Assembly (NCBI GenBank): GCA_963966185.1
Contig: CAWZYM010000390.1
Span: 1-64,000, forward strand
Reading direction: 5' to 3'
Length of the DNA: 64,000 bases
DNA from: Rhabditoides inermis
Taxonomy: Eukaryota > Nematoda > Chromadorea > Rhabditida > Rhabditidae
Part shown: positions 35,868 through 48,249 of the stretch, in pieces
Layout of the letters: every line of letters starts with the position of its first letter
Numbering within the stretch: position 1 is the stretch's first letter
Position numbers and translations under genes: made by a program
Notes under the pieces: model-generated
What the model was told of the DNA's origin: nothing
The model's input: only the letters and a program-made list of their open reading frames with translations
The model's database searches: none

Positions 35868-38800
35868 GGAGAGAATAAGAGAGTAACTCACCGCACAGTC
35901 CTGGTCATGCTCTTGGGTCGCACGTGCACCACAGTCACCGACTCCGTGCAGCCACGCACATTCTCCGCAGTGATCTGCAAGTTACCGTTGATGATCACAA
36001 CTTGATCATGCCGTGCATACCTTGTATATTCCAGCATGATCGAGCCTAGCTGGGTTGAAGTGGATCGAATACGTGTCCACCACATTTCCGAACTCGACAA
36101 ACCTGCTGCTCATGTTGATAGGCTTGTCGTTGAAAAACCATTGCACCTGAACAACATGACATGATAAGCCCCGAGTTGTTGGTGCTCACCTTGGGCCGCG
36201 GGTTTCCGACGAGCATGCACTCGATGCGGATGCACTCCTCCTCCTCCACTGTGTATTCGTTCTGGAACGGGATACGGAACTCGGGCAGAGTCGACGTCGA
36301 CGACACTGAATAATTGAAAAGACCTATTAAACGTCGTAATAAGTAGAAAGACAAACAGATCAGAGATAGGTTATTTGATTTGTGTGTACTGACCCATCTC
36401 CCTCCGCTCCTCGCTGGTCATCTCGCGTCTATGGGCGGGCACGGGGGGCGGGGTGGGAGAGGCAGTGTAGCCACTCATCTGCCCGTCGGTCCAGTAGCCT
36501 GTCTCCTGCAGGTGCTGCTGCTGCTGAAACGCACCCATCAGTTTTGTAGCATTCTCTTGCCTACCTTCCACACAGGCTGGGGAATATGGGTCTTCTGGGA
36601 CGAGGTCATCTGTTCCCTCGTCGACTCGTGCATGCTCCTCTCCCGCATCTGCGCCGCGATCTTCTCGTCCACGTCGTTCTGCCACATCTCCTCGTCCGTC
36701 CTGGTTGTCTTTTCCGTCACCGGACGAGGACCATCACGCTGCTCGTACATGTCCTAAAATTGTCATGTTTACATATTAACGCTCACACATCATTCGTAAC
36801 AAGCATACCGTTTGCACCATGGCCTCCTCAATGACAGATCGGGGCGTCTTCCTTCCCATCTGAGGCGAGTAGGGTGTGGAGACGGCGAAACGAGACACGT
36901 CCGAGTAGTCCTCAGTCTTCTGTCTCTGCACAACCTGCACCGGCCGAGGCTCATGTTGCTGCTGCTGCTGCTGGATGCGAGACTGTTTCTCTACAGTGGT
37001 GTGCACATTGGTGGAGTGCTGCGGCTGGGGCTGCTGGTAGTGTTGCTGGGTGATGGCGGACTGCTCCTGCACCTGTTGCTTCACATCCACCGTCGTCTGC
37101 GGCACGTGCGGCGGCTGCTCCCAGTGCTGGTGCGTCACGCCGGAGGTCTCCTACACATCACACGCATACAAAGTACGGTGAGAACATCACTTACTTGAAC
37201 ATCCTGCTTGACATCCACAGTAGTCTTCGGCTGCTGATAGTGCTGCTGCTCGATGACAGACGACTGCTCCTGAAAACATTGCCGTTATGCAAACACTTGC
37301 TAGTTGATTCTCACCTGCACATTCTGCTGCACATTGGTTGTGGTCTGGGGTGGTTGATGGAAGTTTTGTTTGGTAACGCTACTTTCCTCCTGCACGTTCT
37401 GATGCACGTTCACAGTGGTCTGCGGGGCGCGGCCGGCCTCGAAGTGCTGGTGCATCACACCTGATGTCTCCTGCAAATAACAAGGCTGTTGAAAAGATCA
37501 TTTCCGTTGTCAAATACCTCGACATTCTGCTTAACGTCGACAGTGGTCTTTGGAACATGAGGCTGCTGCTGCTGGAAATTCTTGTTTTCGATCACAGACG
37601 ACTCCTCCTGGAAATGAAGGTCATTATTAACCGAACAAATTCTACGATGATACTGACGTGAGTGTGCTGCCTGCTGATCACCGGCTGTCTCTGTTGCTGG
37701 TGCTTGTTAGCGGTCGAGGCGAACTCCTCCTCGGTGTGTTTTGTAGTAGTGGTGTGAATGGGGTTGACGAAGGACTGCTTGGAGATGAACGACTCCTCCT
37801 CCACCTTCTGTTGCACGTCGACAAACGTCTGCTTTTCGGGTGCGAACCTAGTCTCGGCGATTCCCTGTGTGAACTCGAGAGTCTCCTCGACTGCCCTGTC
37901 CTTGACAGCCGGCGGTTGGATTGAGTCGAGGTGGCTGATCGCAGTCTCCAGTGTCTGACGACTCACGCTCTCCTCAGTCGACTTGTGCATCTCCGGAATC
38001 GGCTAAAAGTATTGAACGTATAGTTAGGAACAGTAATTTGTGTGCAGGCAGGCGTGTATGTATTTCAAGCGCTAGCGGAGTAAGCTTATCATTTTCTACC
38101 TCCTCAATGGTGGCGACAGGGCTAAAGGCCTGTTGGTAGCTGGTCAGATATTCAGTCGACTGCAAATACTCTCACAATGCGTTTTCTGAGAATGTGTACC
38201 CACCTGAATCTGCACATGCGGCTGGACATGGAGGGAGGCTCCAGTGCGCGCCTCGCCTGCTTCGTTGTCCGCAACCACCATGTACATGCCTGCAAGTAAC
38301 TCGTTCCCCATGAGTTGTCATATGACGCGCATCTCACCAGCATGTCTTGGCTGTACGTTCTGGATGGTGAGCCTGCTCCATCCGTCCTCGGTATCCACGA
38401 TGCGCACCTCCTCGCTGTTGCGCAGAGGACGCTCGTCGACCGTCCACTGAACGCGCGGACGCGGCTCGCCTTGCACCAGCACCTACACAATCTCTCATCA
38501 CAAATGTTCTGCATAATTACACTCACCGCCATCTTCACTTCAGCGCCAGCCAGATAGGTGGCATTGCAGAGAGTGGGCTGGATGGTGGGAGCGCGATGGA
38601 CGACGGAAGAGGCGCGTGAGAGGGGCTTGGGCGGGGTGGGAGGCGGCATCTTGCGGGGCACCACCTTCACCTGGCAGAAGTTGGTCGCCTCGCCGTGCAC
38701 GTTGCGCGCCTTTGCCGTGTATATTCCCGTGTCAACCGGCTGCACGTTCTCGATACGCAGTTGGCAGTGATCGCCCTAAAAAGAAGCGCGTTGGAGATAT

Positions 38801-41800
38801 TCAACTCGTAAAAGTTTATGCACCTGGAAGGATAGATGAGTTCTCTGGTCCTCCTGTACTGTCTTCTCCTCCTTGAACCACACCACCTCGGGTTCAGGGC
38901 GGGCGATGATGACACAGTCGAGTTGGGCATCTCCACCCTCCTGTACCTGCAGGTTCTGCAGCTGGCGGACGAAGCGGGGTTTCTCTCCCTGTTCCTGCTG
39001 CGTCTCACGTGACTCGACTGTCAGAGTGGCAGTGCTCTCCACAGTGCCTGCCATATTCGTCGCACGCAGCGTGTAGACAGCAGAGTCCTCAATGAACGTC
39101 TCCTGAAAAAAAGGTTTGTCAACATTTACATTTTTTTTTTATGTACCTCGATAGTCAGCGAAGCGACTCCGTTGATGTATTGAGTGTGGTAGTCCATGCT
39201 GTCGCGGATCTCAACATTGTCCTTCGTCCAGCTAAAAGAATATTCATTACATTGTCAATGTACAACAAACAATCACAATCACCTTGGTACAAAAATCGCA
39301 GCTGTTTGACGCAGCTTACTAGTCAAAGTCGCATACATTTCTAGTGATCAAGTCGATTCTACTATATGCTGCACAAAACATCTGGATCGCATCAACGGCT
39401 AGTAAATGTGGTTTGAGCTCTGTTACAATGATTTTATGGTCATATTCAAACACACACACACACACACACAAAATGTACCTGATATCTGGCTCAGGCGCTC
39501 CCTCTACACGAGCTGCCAGCTCAACGCGAGTGCCCTCCTCCACCTTCACGTCCTTGAGGTGCGCCAGGATCTCTGGCGCCTTCTGCACCTCGCTCATTTC
39601 AGACTGCGCATAAGTTTCCTGAAAAGACGTAATGAAACAGGTTGAAATACATATGTGTATTATCATTCTTCGATGTACATAGTACATACCGCGACGCTCT
39701 CAGTCTGTCTTTCGACCTGCTGGAGTTGTTGTTCGAGGCGCTGCTGCACCAGCTGAGCCTCCTCGATCTGACGGTGCACAGACTCGCCTGAACACACAAC
39801 TATACAACAATGTGTAGTCCATATACTCACTCTTCGCAAACTCCTGTGCCTTGCGCAGCTTGGCGGTCTGTTGCTGGAGAGACTCGCGGATCTGCTGCAC
39901 GCGGCGACGCACCTCCTCCTGCTCCTGAAACCAGGCGTTATAAAAATGTAATACCTGACTTACCTTGACGTCGTGAACTTTGACGTTCTCGAGCATGCGG
40001 ACGATCTCGACCGTCTCTTCCTGCCAGCACTGTACCTCCTCAATCACGTTCACTGCAACGGCCTGCTGAGCGATCTAGAAATCAACATGATGCGAATGAA
40101 TTGCGCGGTAACTTCTCACCTCCTGCTTGAGAACCTCGACACGCTCCTCGACCTTCTCTATTCTCTCCTCGATAGCGGCGTTAACAATCTGCGCCTTCTG
40201 CACGTCGCGACGAACCGATTCGGCTGAAGAAAAATGAATTTGAAGAAATGATGAATTCTTAAAACAAAGTCGCACTCACAAGTAGCGTGCTCAGCGGCCT
40301 TGCGCAGCTGTTCTTTCTTTTCATGAAGAGTGGCCTTGACCTCGGCGACCTGCTGGCGGACCGACTCCACCTCCTGCACGCTGCGCACCTCGACGATGCT
40401 CGCGTTGTGAACGACCTCGACGGCCCTCTCCTGCCACTGCTGCACTTCCTGCAGCATATTCGCAAACTGCGCACGCTCCACCAGCTGCGTCTTGATCTCC
40501 TGAGCTCTCTCCTCGATCTCCTCGCACTGCTTCTGCACCGCTTGATTCACGAGAAGAGCCTTCTGGATAGTACGGCGAGCATGCTCGGCTAGAATGCATA
40601 CGATGAGTCACAGACAAAAAATTACACGTGACTCACTGGTAGCTCTCTTCTCGGCCTTGCGCAGCTGCTCCCTCCTCTCGTGGAGAGTTGCCTTCACGAC
40701 ACGCACCTTCTCAAGCACCTCGTCAGCTTGCTAAACAACATTGATGCAATTAATATGAACAACTACTACTGACCTCGACCGTATCAATGTTGAAGTAGGA
40801 GATGTGCTTGACATACTCGACCATCTCCTCCTGCCAGAATGTCACCTCCTCCACCTCCTTGGCCTGCTCCTGCGATGCGATCAGCTGAAATTAAAGGTGA
40901 AGTGAAGGTTATAATGAGACCCTTGTGAAGGATGAAGAAAAAATACCTGCTGCTTCATGGTCTCGGCGTGCTCCTCGACCATGGTGATCTTCTCCTCGAT
41001 AGCTTGGTTCACGAGCTGCACCTGCTGGATGTCACGGCGCACAGACTCGGCTGTAAATTTCAGCTCGTTGTTAAGAGTTACAGTGTTACATCACATAGAA
41101 TGACATATATGTTGACGTCTAACTCACAGACAGCAGACTGCTCCGCCTTGGCGAGATGTTCCTTTCTCTGCTGGAGTGTGGCGCGCACATTTGCACAACG
41201 CTTCTTCACTTCCTCGGCCTGTTCCACCGACTCAATGCGAGTCTCCATCAGCTGCTTGATGATCTCCACAAACTCTTCCTGCCACGCCTGCACCTCCTCC
41301 ACGACGTTGACGGAAGTCCGCTCCACCGCCAGCTGTAGCAATGTATAAAGTAGCGGTCAGTCTCTTCGAAACTCTCTTCGATACTGACTTCGAAACGCGA
41401 GGCTATTTCGTGAAGACTGACCTCACCTTTAACAAACAAGAATCTGAATAAAGTATCTCACCTGTTGCTGTACGTGTTGTACTCTCTCGTCGAGTATCTG
41501 CAGTTTTTCGTCGATGGCGGCATTCACGAGGCGCACCTGCTGAACGTCGCCGCGGATCTGCTCCGCTGAAGTCAGAGAATTAGAATAATCGCTAGACATA
41601 TGTTAACGCACTAGTGGCCTTTTCCTCGACTGTGGCTAGCTTCTCGTTCTTCTGACGCAGCACATTGCGCACTTCGTTGACGCACTGACGAACTTCCTCT
41701 GCATCCTATAATGTTCAGTATTTTGAAATGTTTAATACGGTTTGAAATTAACTCAATAAGTATGTACCTGCACAGAGTCGATCCTCTTCTGCATGAGCTG

Positions 41801-44800
41801 ACCGATGAGCTCGACTGTCTCGACCTGCCAGCATTGCAGCTCCTCGATCACCTTCACGAAAGACTTCGCTTCCAGCTGTAATCACAGACGTTGCACTTCA
41901 CATGGATAGTTGCCACCTGTAGTTGTGCGTGGTGTGCCTTTTGCTCCACCAACTCCAGCTTCTCCTCGATGGCGCGGTTTACCATCGCTGTCTGCTGGAT
42001 GTCACGGCGCACCGACTCGGCTGAACACGAAACTCATTCGTTGGCTATATTCACTCACTAGTCGCCTGCTGCTCGGCAATCTGCAGCTTCTGTTTCCTAT
42101 CCTGGAGCTCGTTGCGAATGCTGGCGACGCGATGGCGGACAGAGGAGATCTCCTGCTCGGTTTCCACCTGCTGGTTCATCAGCTGCTGAATGATCTCCAC
42201 CACCTCCTCCTGCCACGCCTGCACTTCCTCAATCACAGACGAGAAAGTTTTAGACTCGGCCTGAAACACAAATGATCAGTCATTCAACATTTGTCCCTTA
42301 CCTTTCCAGCCTGCCATTGCTGCCAGTTTCCGGTGACGTCGTTGAATCGGTGCTCGTGTCGCACCAGCACATCTTTTACAGAGTTTACCGCACCGGACAC
42401 CTGAATAGTATTTGTTAAACAAAACATCAATAATCACTGTGTTACCTTGAGTGTCTGATCGCGTTCGGTAGCCTGGTGAGCGGACTGAATGAACTTGTCA
42501 CCTGAAACGTGACTTTATATCAATAGTTATTCTTGTAGCCATACCTTGGTGTCTCTCCTGTCCGAGTGTCTCCTGGATCATCTGGAAGACGTGCGACATC
42601 TGCTGGGAGACTTTTTCGTTAGTGTAGTCCCGGTTGGCAGTGAGCAGAGAAGAAAGAGCATCGAAAGACGAGTCCAGGTCGCGAGCGAACTGGTGCACCT
42701 GAAGTATTGTTCTCAAACATCTCGTTTCATTAACGCACCTGTTCGAAGGTATGTCCGAGCTGCACCCGCTGTTCCACCTGCTGTTTCAGCTCGTGGTATT
42801 CTTTCTAGAAAAATAATATTCACAAATCATTAGCACATATATCTCATACCTCGAACTCGTGCATCTGCTGAGCCTCGACGTCGCTCATCTGCTTGTGCTG
42901 GTTCATCACAGCGATCACCGACGCATCGCGGTTCTGAACACAAATGCAAGGTTGTTTTCAAAATACCGTAACTTACCACGACTTCGGTGGCGAAGTGTCT
43001 GTGTTTGTGAGTGAACTGCTTGGCTGTCTCGATGTCGCTGCCCATGTCTCCGTTGGCAGCTAGGAAGGGACGGGCAGAGGTAGCCATCCACGAGGTGAGC
43101 TGCGAGATCTGCTGGCTGATCTGCTGCGCTCCCGCCGACTGTCTCTGCTTGGCAATGGCGTACAGCTCCTTGAGCCTCTCCTCCAGCTCGGTGACCTTCT
43201 GTTCGACGAGACGTCGCTCTTCGTGGGAGAGGGCCTCCTTCTCGAGGATGTCTTTTCCCTCTGCTTCGACGGCGCGCGCCTTCTGCTTTGCGAGGGGCGC
43301 CAGTTCGCCCGCCATCGCCGCGTTTGCATTCCTGATGTCCACTTCCATCACGTCCATCTGACGCATCATCTACAACACAACACTTTTTTTAAATTCATTT
43401 CGTGTTTGGTATATATTTAATTTATCATAGGATTAGTTGCGCTCACTCTCAATCCCGCACTCGATCATTGAGAGTGTAATGTGAAGAGAGAGAGAGTGAG
43501 AGTGAGAGAGATGAGCGAGGAACGGCATGTTTTTCCACACACAAACGACATGTTAGCGACAGGTGAGACACACACACATAGACACATGTAAACTGTATAT
43601 TTTATGCACATGATAAGGGGTTAGTCATCGAGGCACGAGTTGACGTACCAGAGACACACACTCACAGCACCCACAGCAACCGCCGAAGTGGCCTGAACGG
43701 AGTGAGCACACGGGGTTAGTCAGACTGAGTGCCACACGTGGTATGTACCTGATGAGCGGCCTGGATGAACTGCTGGAGTCTCTCGGCGCGTCGCTCCTTC
43801 TGCTTGAGGGAGTCGAGAAGGGTGTCGATGCGGGTAGACAGAGAAGAGGCGCGATCGGAGGACAGAAGAGTGTACAGCGTCTGTTTGTGGACCTGCAAAG
43901 AAGGGCCTATGTGATTGTGCTATCGGCGTCTCCCAACCTGTCCCTCCTCCTCGATCACTCTCATTCCATGCTCGTTCACCGCGCGCGCCTTCCTCTCGTT
44001 GTGCACCACCCAGCGATCGATCGTGATGAGCTTCTGAAACCACGAGTGATACGGCATAGGACAGACAATGCCATCTCACCTCCTCAATGTCCTCTCCACT
44101 GGCAATGACGATCTCGTCTTTCCCACGCACCGCAGCATCCGCCGCCTCCCACGATCCAGCAATTCTGCAAAAAAAAAACATTTAAAATAATTAATTATCT
44201 CAAAGAAAGAATCAATTAACTCTTAGATTAGTTCAAAAGAATTAGTTAGATCGTCACCTGAGCATAGTCTTCTCGATAAGAAGACAGGCAGAAAGGATCT
44301 CGGACGGTCGGTCCTCGCTGTCGTTTAGAAGTCCAAGAGCGCGAATCTGACAGACGAACAATCGGAATCACAAATCAAGAGTCACATTAGTTTCCAATGT
44401 CTCACCTGGGCAATACAGCTGGTTCCAAGATCGACGGCGGATGCGGTGATGTCAAGCAGATCTGTATCACACATTTTATAAAGTTCATAAATAAACCATG
44501 CAAAAAGAAAGATAGAAGAGCATACCGTTGACGGCTCTTGCGATGACCTCCTTGGACTTGCTGGCAGTGCGCACTCCCTCTGCGATGAAGTGGGAGAGCT
44601 CGTCGTGTTGCTGCGCCAGCTCATAAAAGCGAGTCGCATCGGTGAGCATGTACCCACGAAGCACCAGCTGCTTGTTCAACTCACGCCACGCGATACCCAG
44701 AGAACTGCAACACAGTGCTCAAACAGTGACATGGGCAATCGTGCTCACCGTGCCATAGCCTCGTATACGATCGCCTCGTTCGGGTCCTCCTTTTCGTGGA

Positions 44801-45208
44801 CAAGGTTGTCTGCTCTCTGCAGCAGCACCTCCACCTGATCCTCTTTCTCCTTCAGCCGCTGCATGAGGTCCGAGTGGATCTGCAGCAGACGCGTCGTGTC
44901 GTGCAGGTTCGCTCCGATCTCCAGCAGCGCCGGCTGCATCTGGTCGATGCGCAGCTCCACGTAGCCGATCGACTGAACACGACTATTACTTGACACGTGC
45001 AATCAGTATGGCTCACCTTGAGCAGGGCGACCACGATGGTGGCATTGTCTCCGGCGCGGATGGCAATAGTGGATATGGTGGTTGTGTCGGTGGAGGTGGG
45101 TGGAGCAGTGGATGAGGCAGGCCGGGGCTGGCCGGCGCCCGAGTCCCGCATCACAGTACGACTCTCCCCCTCACCCGCCACCATCGCCAACGACGCTGGC
45201 GACGCCAT
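34592..45208 (-). CDS. giant spectrin-like repeat / Ig-domain protein, muscle-scaffold type
   Basis: A multi-exon gene starting at ATG 45208 (MASPASLAMVAGEGESR) and ending at 34592. Order of parts: helical N-terminal half (45.2-42.8 kb) with spectrin-like segments; six tandem spectrin-like units marked by EEVQAWQEE and AESVRRDI (42.27-39.7 kb); three Ig I-set domains (about 39.6-38.2 kb); a Gln-rich part with tandem motifs like PQTTVNVHQNVQ (about 37.8-36.9 kb); then three more Ig domains (about 36.3-35.9, 35.5-35.15 and 35.1-34.7 kb) with EWTRDG and TWLRDGEE tryptophans. No Ig domain keeps both disulfide cysteines, as in cytoplasmic I-set domains of titin-family muscle proteins. There is no kinase, signal peptide or membrane helix, so it is probably a sarcomere or cytoskeletal linker. 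No symbol can be given with confidence. Confidence 0.8.
35768..35885. repeat. (GA)n microsatellite in an intron
   Basis: Interrupted GA runs inside the intron upstream of the fifth Ig-domain region of the giant gene. Confidence 0.9.
36960..37820 (-). repeat. about seven Gln-rich ~27-residue repeats, partly one per exon
   Basis: Within the giant gene. Units share the pattern E-x-S-x-V-x-x-Q-x-(H/F)...P-(Q/K)-TTV-(D/N)-V-x-Q-(N/D)-VQ; examples are ETSGVMHQHF...TTVNVHQNVQ, EQSSVIEQQHYQQPKTTVDV and ETSGVTHQHWEQPPHVPQTT. Several exons begin at the E of a unit and end at its VQ, so the units probably spread by exon duplication. Confidence 0.75.
39700..42270 (-). repeat. six tandem spectrin-like units in two-exon modules
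   Basis: Six units of about 95-100 residues, each with a first part like VIEEVQAWQEEVVEIIQQLM and a second part like VRxxVAxVRxxLQxRKxxLxxAE followed by AESVRRDIQQ...VNxAIEEK. WQ pairs lie at about 42.22, 41.84, 41.29, 40.83, 40.44 and 40.02 kb. Spacing of about 0.4-0.55 kb and repeating exon borders indicate tandem duplication of an exon pair. Confidence 0.8.
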
Positions 45209-45857
45209 ATAGATCTAATAACTAGAAGTCGATCTGAAACACTCTCACAGTATACGACGATCAACAGGGAACAATCGAGTAATGATGACACGAGTGTCAC
45301 GGGTATGAATCACACGCACATACACACTCGTCATAGATTAGCTGATCAGTGATTGGGAATCGATAGGCGAGAGGGGGCAGGGGTCGATAATTGTACTCGG
45401 CTATCCCTGGCTGTTCGAGCGGAGGCGGATCTGCCAAGAGTTGCTGGGTGTAACAGCCTGCAGACAGTGGGCGAGAGAGCGCGGCGGGGCGAGAGAGCCA
45501 GAGCGTGGAGAAGCGAGAGAGTTCAGAGAGAGGGAGGGAGAGAGGCCTGGGGGCAAGCGAATGTCCGAGGGCACTCAGGTCACTCCCAGGGTGTCAAACT
45601 ATTACTCTCTTGTTGATGCAAAGTGATGCAAAGGATTTAACATGTGCTCGAAGTACAACGGGCATGACTTTTCTTGAAGAGTTAGTAATCATTACTTATT
45701 ACACTTTGTCGTTTTGGTGACATTTTTTCTCAAAAACTTGTAATAAAGTTCTTTACTGATCAGAATCAAACTCACGAGACCGCCAGATAGACAGGCAAGA
45801 GCGTTGAGACTGCGCTATCCGGTTAGAGGGAGATGGAAGGTCGCCAGAAGTCCACGA
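45209..45857. other. intergenic, upstream of the giant gene
   Basis: Presumed promoter of the giant gene on the minus strand, with a purine-rich patch near 45480-45560. No coding exon recognised. Confidence 0.5.
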
Positions 45858-46262
45858 GAGCATTCCAAACGGCTGACGGAGCTCGGCCACACGCCGCTCT
45901 CTTCGCATGGTCAGCTGATCAGAAGGGGCACACCATTGTGATAGGTAGGGAGAGGGAGGGAGAGGGAGGGAGAGGGAGAGAGAGAGGGAGAGAGAGGGAG
46001 AGAGAGGGAGAGAGAGGGAGAGAGAGGGAGAGAGAGGGAGAGAGAGGGAGAGAGAGGGAGAGAGAGAGAGAGTAGGTTCTGTGCTGAGGGGTTGAGACGA
46101 AACAAAACATCCTCTCCCCCTCCTCTCTCCCTCCCTCTCGGTCTCCCTCTCATTCCCTCTCCCCTCTGTTTCAGTATGGCGAAGATCAATCTCTGGAGGT
46201 GTTCAATCTGAAGAACCTTGGACTTTGGTGCAGTCAATGCCGCCGTTTATTCGACTAGAACT
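45858..46262 (+). pseudogene. decayed copy of the 3' end of the WD-repeat gene (copy 1)
   Basis: 45858-45943 matches the WD-gene exon at 61728-61828 (opposite strand): AGCATTCC...GCTGACGGAGCT and TGGTCAGCTGATCAGAAGGG...GTGATAG are shared, but about 19 bases are lost, breaking the frame. A GGGAGA-rich intron-like stretch follows, then 46166-46255 matches the last exon (CAGTATGGCGAAGA...CTGGAGGTGTTC). The exon in between is missing. Intron sequence is retained, so it is a DNA-level copy and not a processed pseudogene. Confidence 0.8.
45943..46075. repeat. GGGAGAGAGA-type microsatellite
   Basis: Decamer-like repeats of GGGAGAGAGA in the intron remnant of the WD pseudogene copy. Confidence 0.9.
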
Positions 46263-46441
46263 AATAGACCACATAGAACAGTGGGGGAAGATAGAGATTA
46301 TACTGATTTAATCACGTATCACGTTCCAGTTGTTGTATCATTTCAACACTTCGATCACATCACAATCACAACACTTTTATCAGAAACGTTTGCATTTGCG
46401 AAACATTTGCAAGATCATATAATTAGTTTGAAAGATACTGT

Positions 46442-46445
<4 letters not shown>

Positions 46446-46523
<78 letters not shown>
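46446..46523. repeat. (TA)n microsatellite
   Basis: About 38 perfect TA units. Confidence 0.95.
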
Positions 46524-46526
<3 letters not shown>

Positions 46527-46778
46527 GAGGGCGCGCAGCGTCCTCTCTTTTGGGTTAAAATAAGGCTCGCGTTGACCATTCGGCCGTGACGTCCCGGCCC
46601 GGGCCGTGACATAGCGTGACATTGATTATATCTCGTTATCTAATTAAACTAAAAATAAACAAAGAACATCATTAAATTTAGCATACATTATTTGCCCGGA
46701 AAGCATATTTCAATCTCATTTTTATCATTCAAATTGACACCCGGGTGTCCATGTGAGAAACAAGACCTCACACACGTG

Positions 46779-46820
<42 letters not shown>

Positions 46821-46873
46821 ATCTGCCTGTCTACTCTCGCTCTCTCATCGCCTCGCTCATTTAGTTGTCGGTG

Positions 46874-47070
46874 ATGGTCGCGATGATTGGCTATGTGCAG
46901 GCGCATTTTTACGCCAAGTCTGAGCCGCTGCACCCACACTACACGAACCTCAAGAGGTACCTGCAGAAGCAGCTCAAGCCCCTGGCCGAGGTACGTTTTG
47001 GATGATGTATTAGTGTTGATAGGTATCGTTCCAGAAGATGGTGGATGAGGCTGTTCACTATAACGTCTAG
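46874..47070 (+). CDS. two-exon end of an unidentified protein
   Basis: Exons 46874-46990 and 47035-47070, joined by a 44-base intron with TTCCAG acceptor, read GYVQAHFYAKSEPLHPHYTN, LKRYLQKQLKPLAE and KMVDEAVHYNV, then stop. The composition and exact splice phase look genuine. Two in-frame ATGs (46874, 46883) would make a protein of about 50 residues, but an acceptor-like CATTTAG just upstream suggests that further exons precede. None is visible, so it may be a gene remnant within the patchwork region. No family recognised. Confidence 0.4.
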
Positions 47071-47261
47071 AGCATGCCCCCTCCTCATCGTTAGCGTAAG
47101 TGTGGGGGAAGTGAGTTGGTGAGAGTGTTGATTGCTGCTGTTGCAGAAGCTGGCCGCACACTCGCCGAAGACTGAATCTAGTACTCTATTGCTGCCCCTC
47201 TATTGTCATTTTTCACAGGCATTTCATGTGTGACGTTTCCTTGTGGTGTGATAAATTTAAT

Positions 47262-47336
47262 TTAATAGTGTAGTGGTTAGCGATTTTCGCTATACTCGGT
47301 GGGTCGGGGGCTTGGGGGTTCGATCTCCGCCCAGGC
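47262..47336 (+). repeat. tRNA-derived remnant (pseudo-tRNA or SINE head)
   Basis: A good internal A box (TAGTGTAGTGG) and B box (GGTTCGATCTC) at tRNA spacing, but the acceptor and anticodon stems do not pair properly. It is most likely the head of a tRNA-derived SINE or a dead tRNA gene. Confidence 0.45.
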
Positions 47337-47489
47337 GCTTGATCGTACCCAGGTGATATAATAGGCTCGCACTCAGGATTTTTCGTTAAAAACATTATCG
47401 TGGAATTTTGAACATACCGTATACTGAACTAAATGCGCAGCAGCTTTGTTTTTGCCGTTCATATCTCTACTCCAAAGGTGCGCTCACAT

Positions 47490-47560
47490 GACCGCGTGGC
47501 GTAGTGGTAACGCTCTCGCTTAGCAAGCAGAGGTCCGCGTTTTCGATATTGGGTACCAAT
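47490..47560 (+). repeat. tRNA-derived remnant with alanine-type anticodon loop
   Basis: A-box TGGCGTAGTGG and a loop TTAGCAA, which would give anticodon AGC, are present. The B box is eroded (TTTTCGATATT) and the stem arms mismatch. Not a functional tRNA. Confidence 0.4.
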
Positions 47561-48038
47561 TTAAAGTTTTATCAAATTGAAAACGTCATCCAATGTGTTC
47601 TGAACGTGGTCTTATCACCCTATTGTCTCTCGTGAAAACAGTGGAACTCATTTGCGGGTCCATTATAAATTGGTAGCAGTTTGCTGCGAAAATAACCCGC
47701 AGGGTTCGCCACCCACGGACACATTATTGCGACACATTATTGAAAAAGGCGTGAAAATATGTCCACATTTGATTAAATTTGATTGATGATTTGTGTTTCT
47801 GTTGCTGTGTTGTGTGCTCTTTGATACTTATTGCGTGATAAATAATCTTCATTGAATGTGGTGGTTTTAATATATATTTGACATGCACATATCTTATAAA
47901 AGGATAGGGAAGAGGGCGACACACCGAGTCGCGCGCCTATTGATATACGACATAAGGCAGGTGAGAGTGGGTGGGGGTGGGAGGGTATCGCCGAGGAGGG
48001 ATGGCAGTGGGAGGAGGATGTGGGAAGGCTGAAGAACC

Positions 48039-48248
48039 TTAGAAGAGCAGCATCGCGACCGCCGCCGCCACTCCACTCGCCATCACACACGACAACGACG
48101 AGACGGAAAGTAGAACGTAAATAGACGATAGTACAGGAATAATACTATTGTACTCACCACTGTCTCCGGCGGGGATCTCGACGGTGACGTAGACGAGCGC
48201 CATACTGCCCCAGCCGAGCGAGTTGCGGGCTTGCACCAAGAAGAACAT
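48039..48248 (-). pseudogene. orphan fibronectin-III end with GPI-type hydrophobic tail
   Basis: The frame MFFLVQARNSLGWGSMALVY ends a fibronectin type III domain, followed by VTVEIPAGDSGEYNS, a hydrophobic stretch (IIPVLSSIYVLLSVSSLSCV, then AAAVAMLLF) and a stop. This is the usual end of a GPI-anchored adhesion molecule. Upstream the reading frame runs straight into the WD-gene fragment at 48250-48411, and no further FN3 or Ig exon is seen. So it is either a last exon of a distant gene or a broken fragment. Confidence 0.5.
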
Positions 48249-48249
48249 A

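Larger units (their letters stand above)
47071..48038. other. spacer with tRNA-like remnants
   Basis: Apart from the two tRNA-like segments listed separately, the stretch shows no exon that I can support. Confidence 0.4.

Noticed and set aside
47490..47560. Functional tRNA-Ala
   Set aside because: The anticodon-type loop is there, but the stems mismatch and the B box is eroded.
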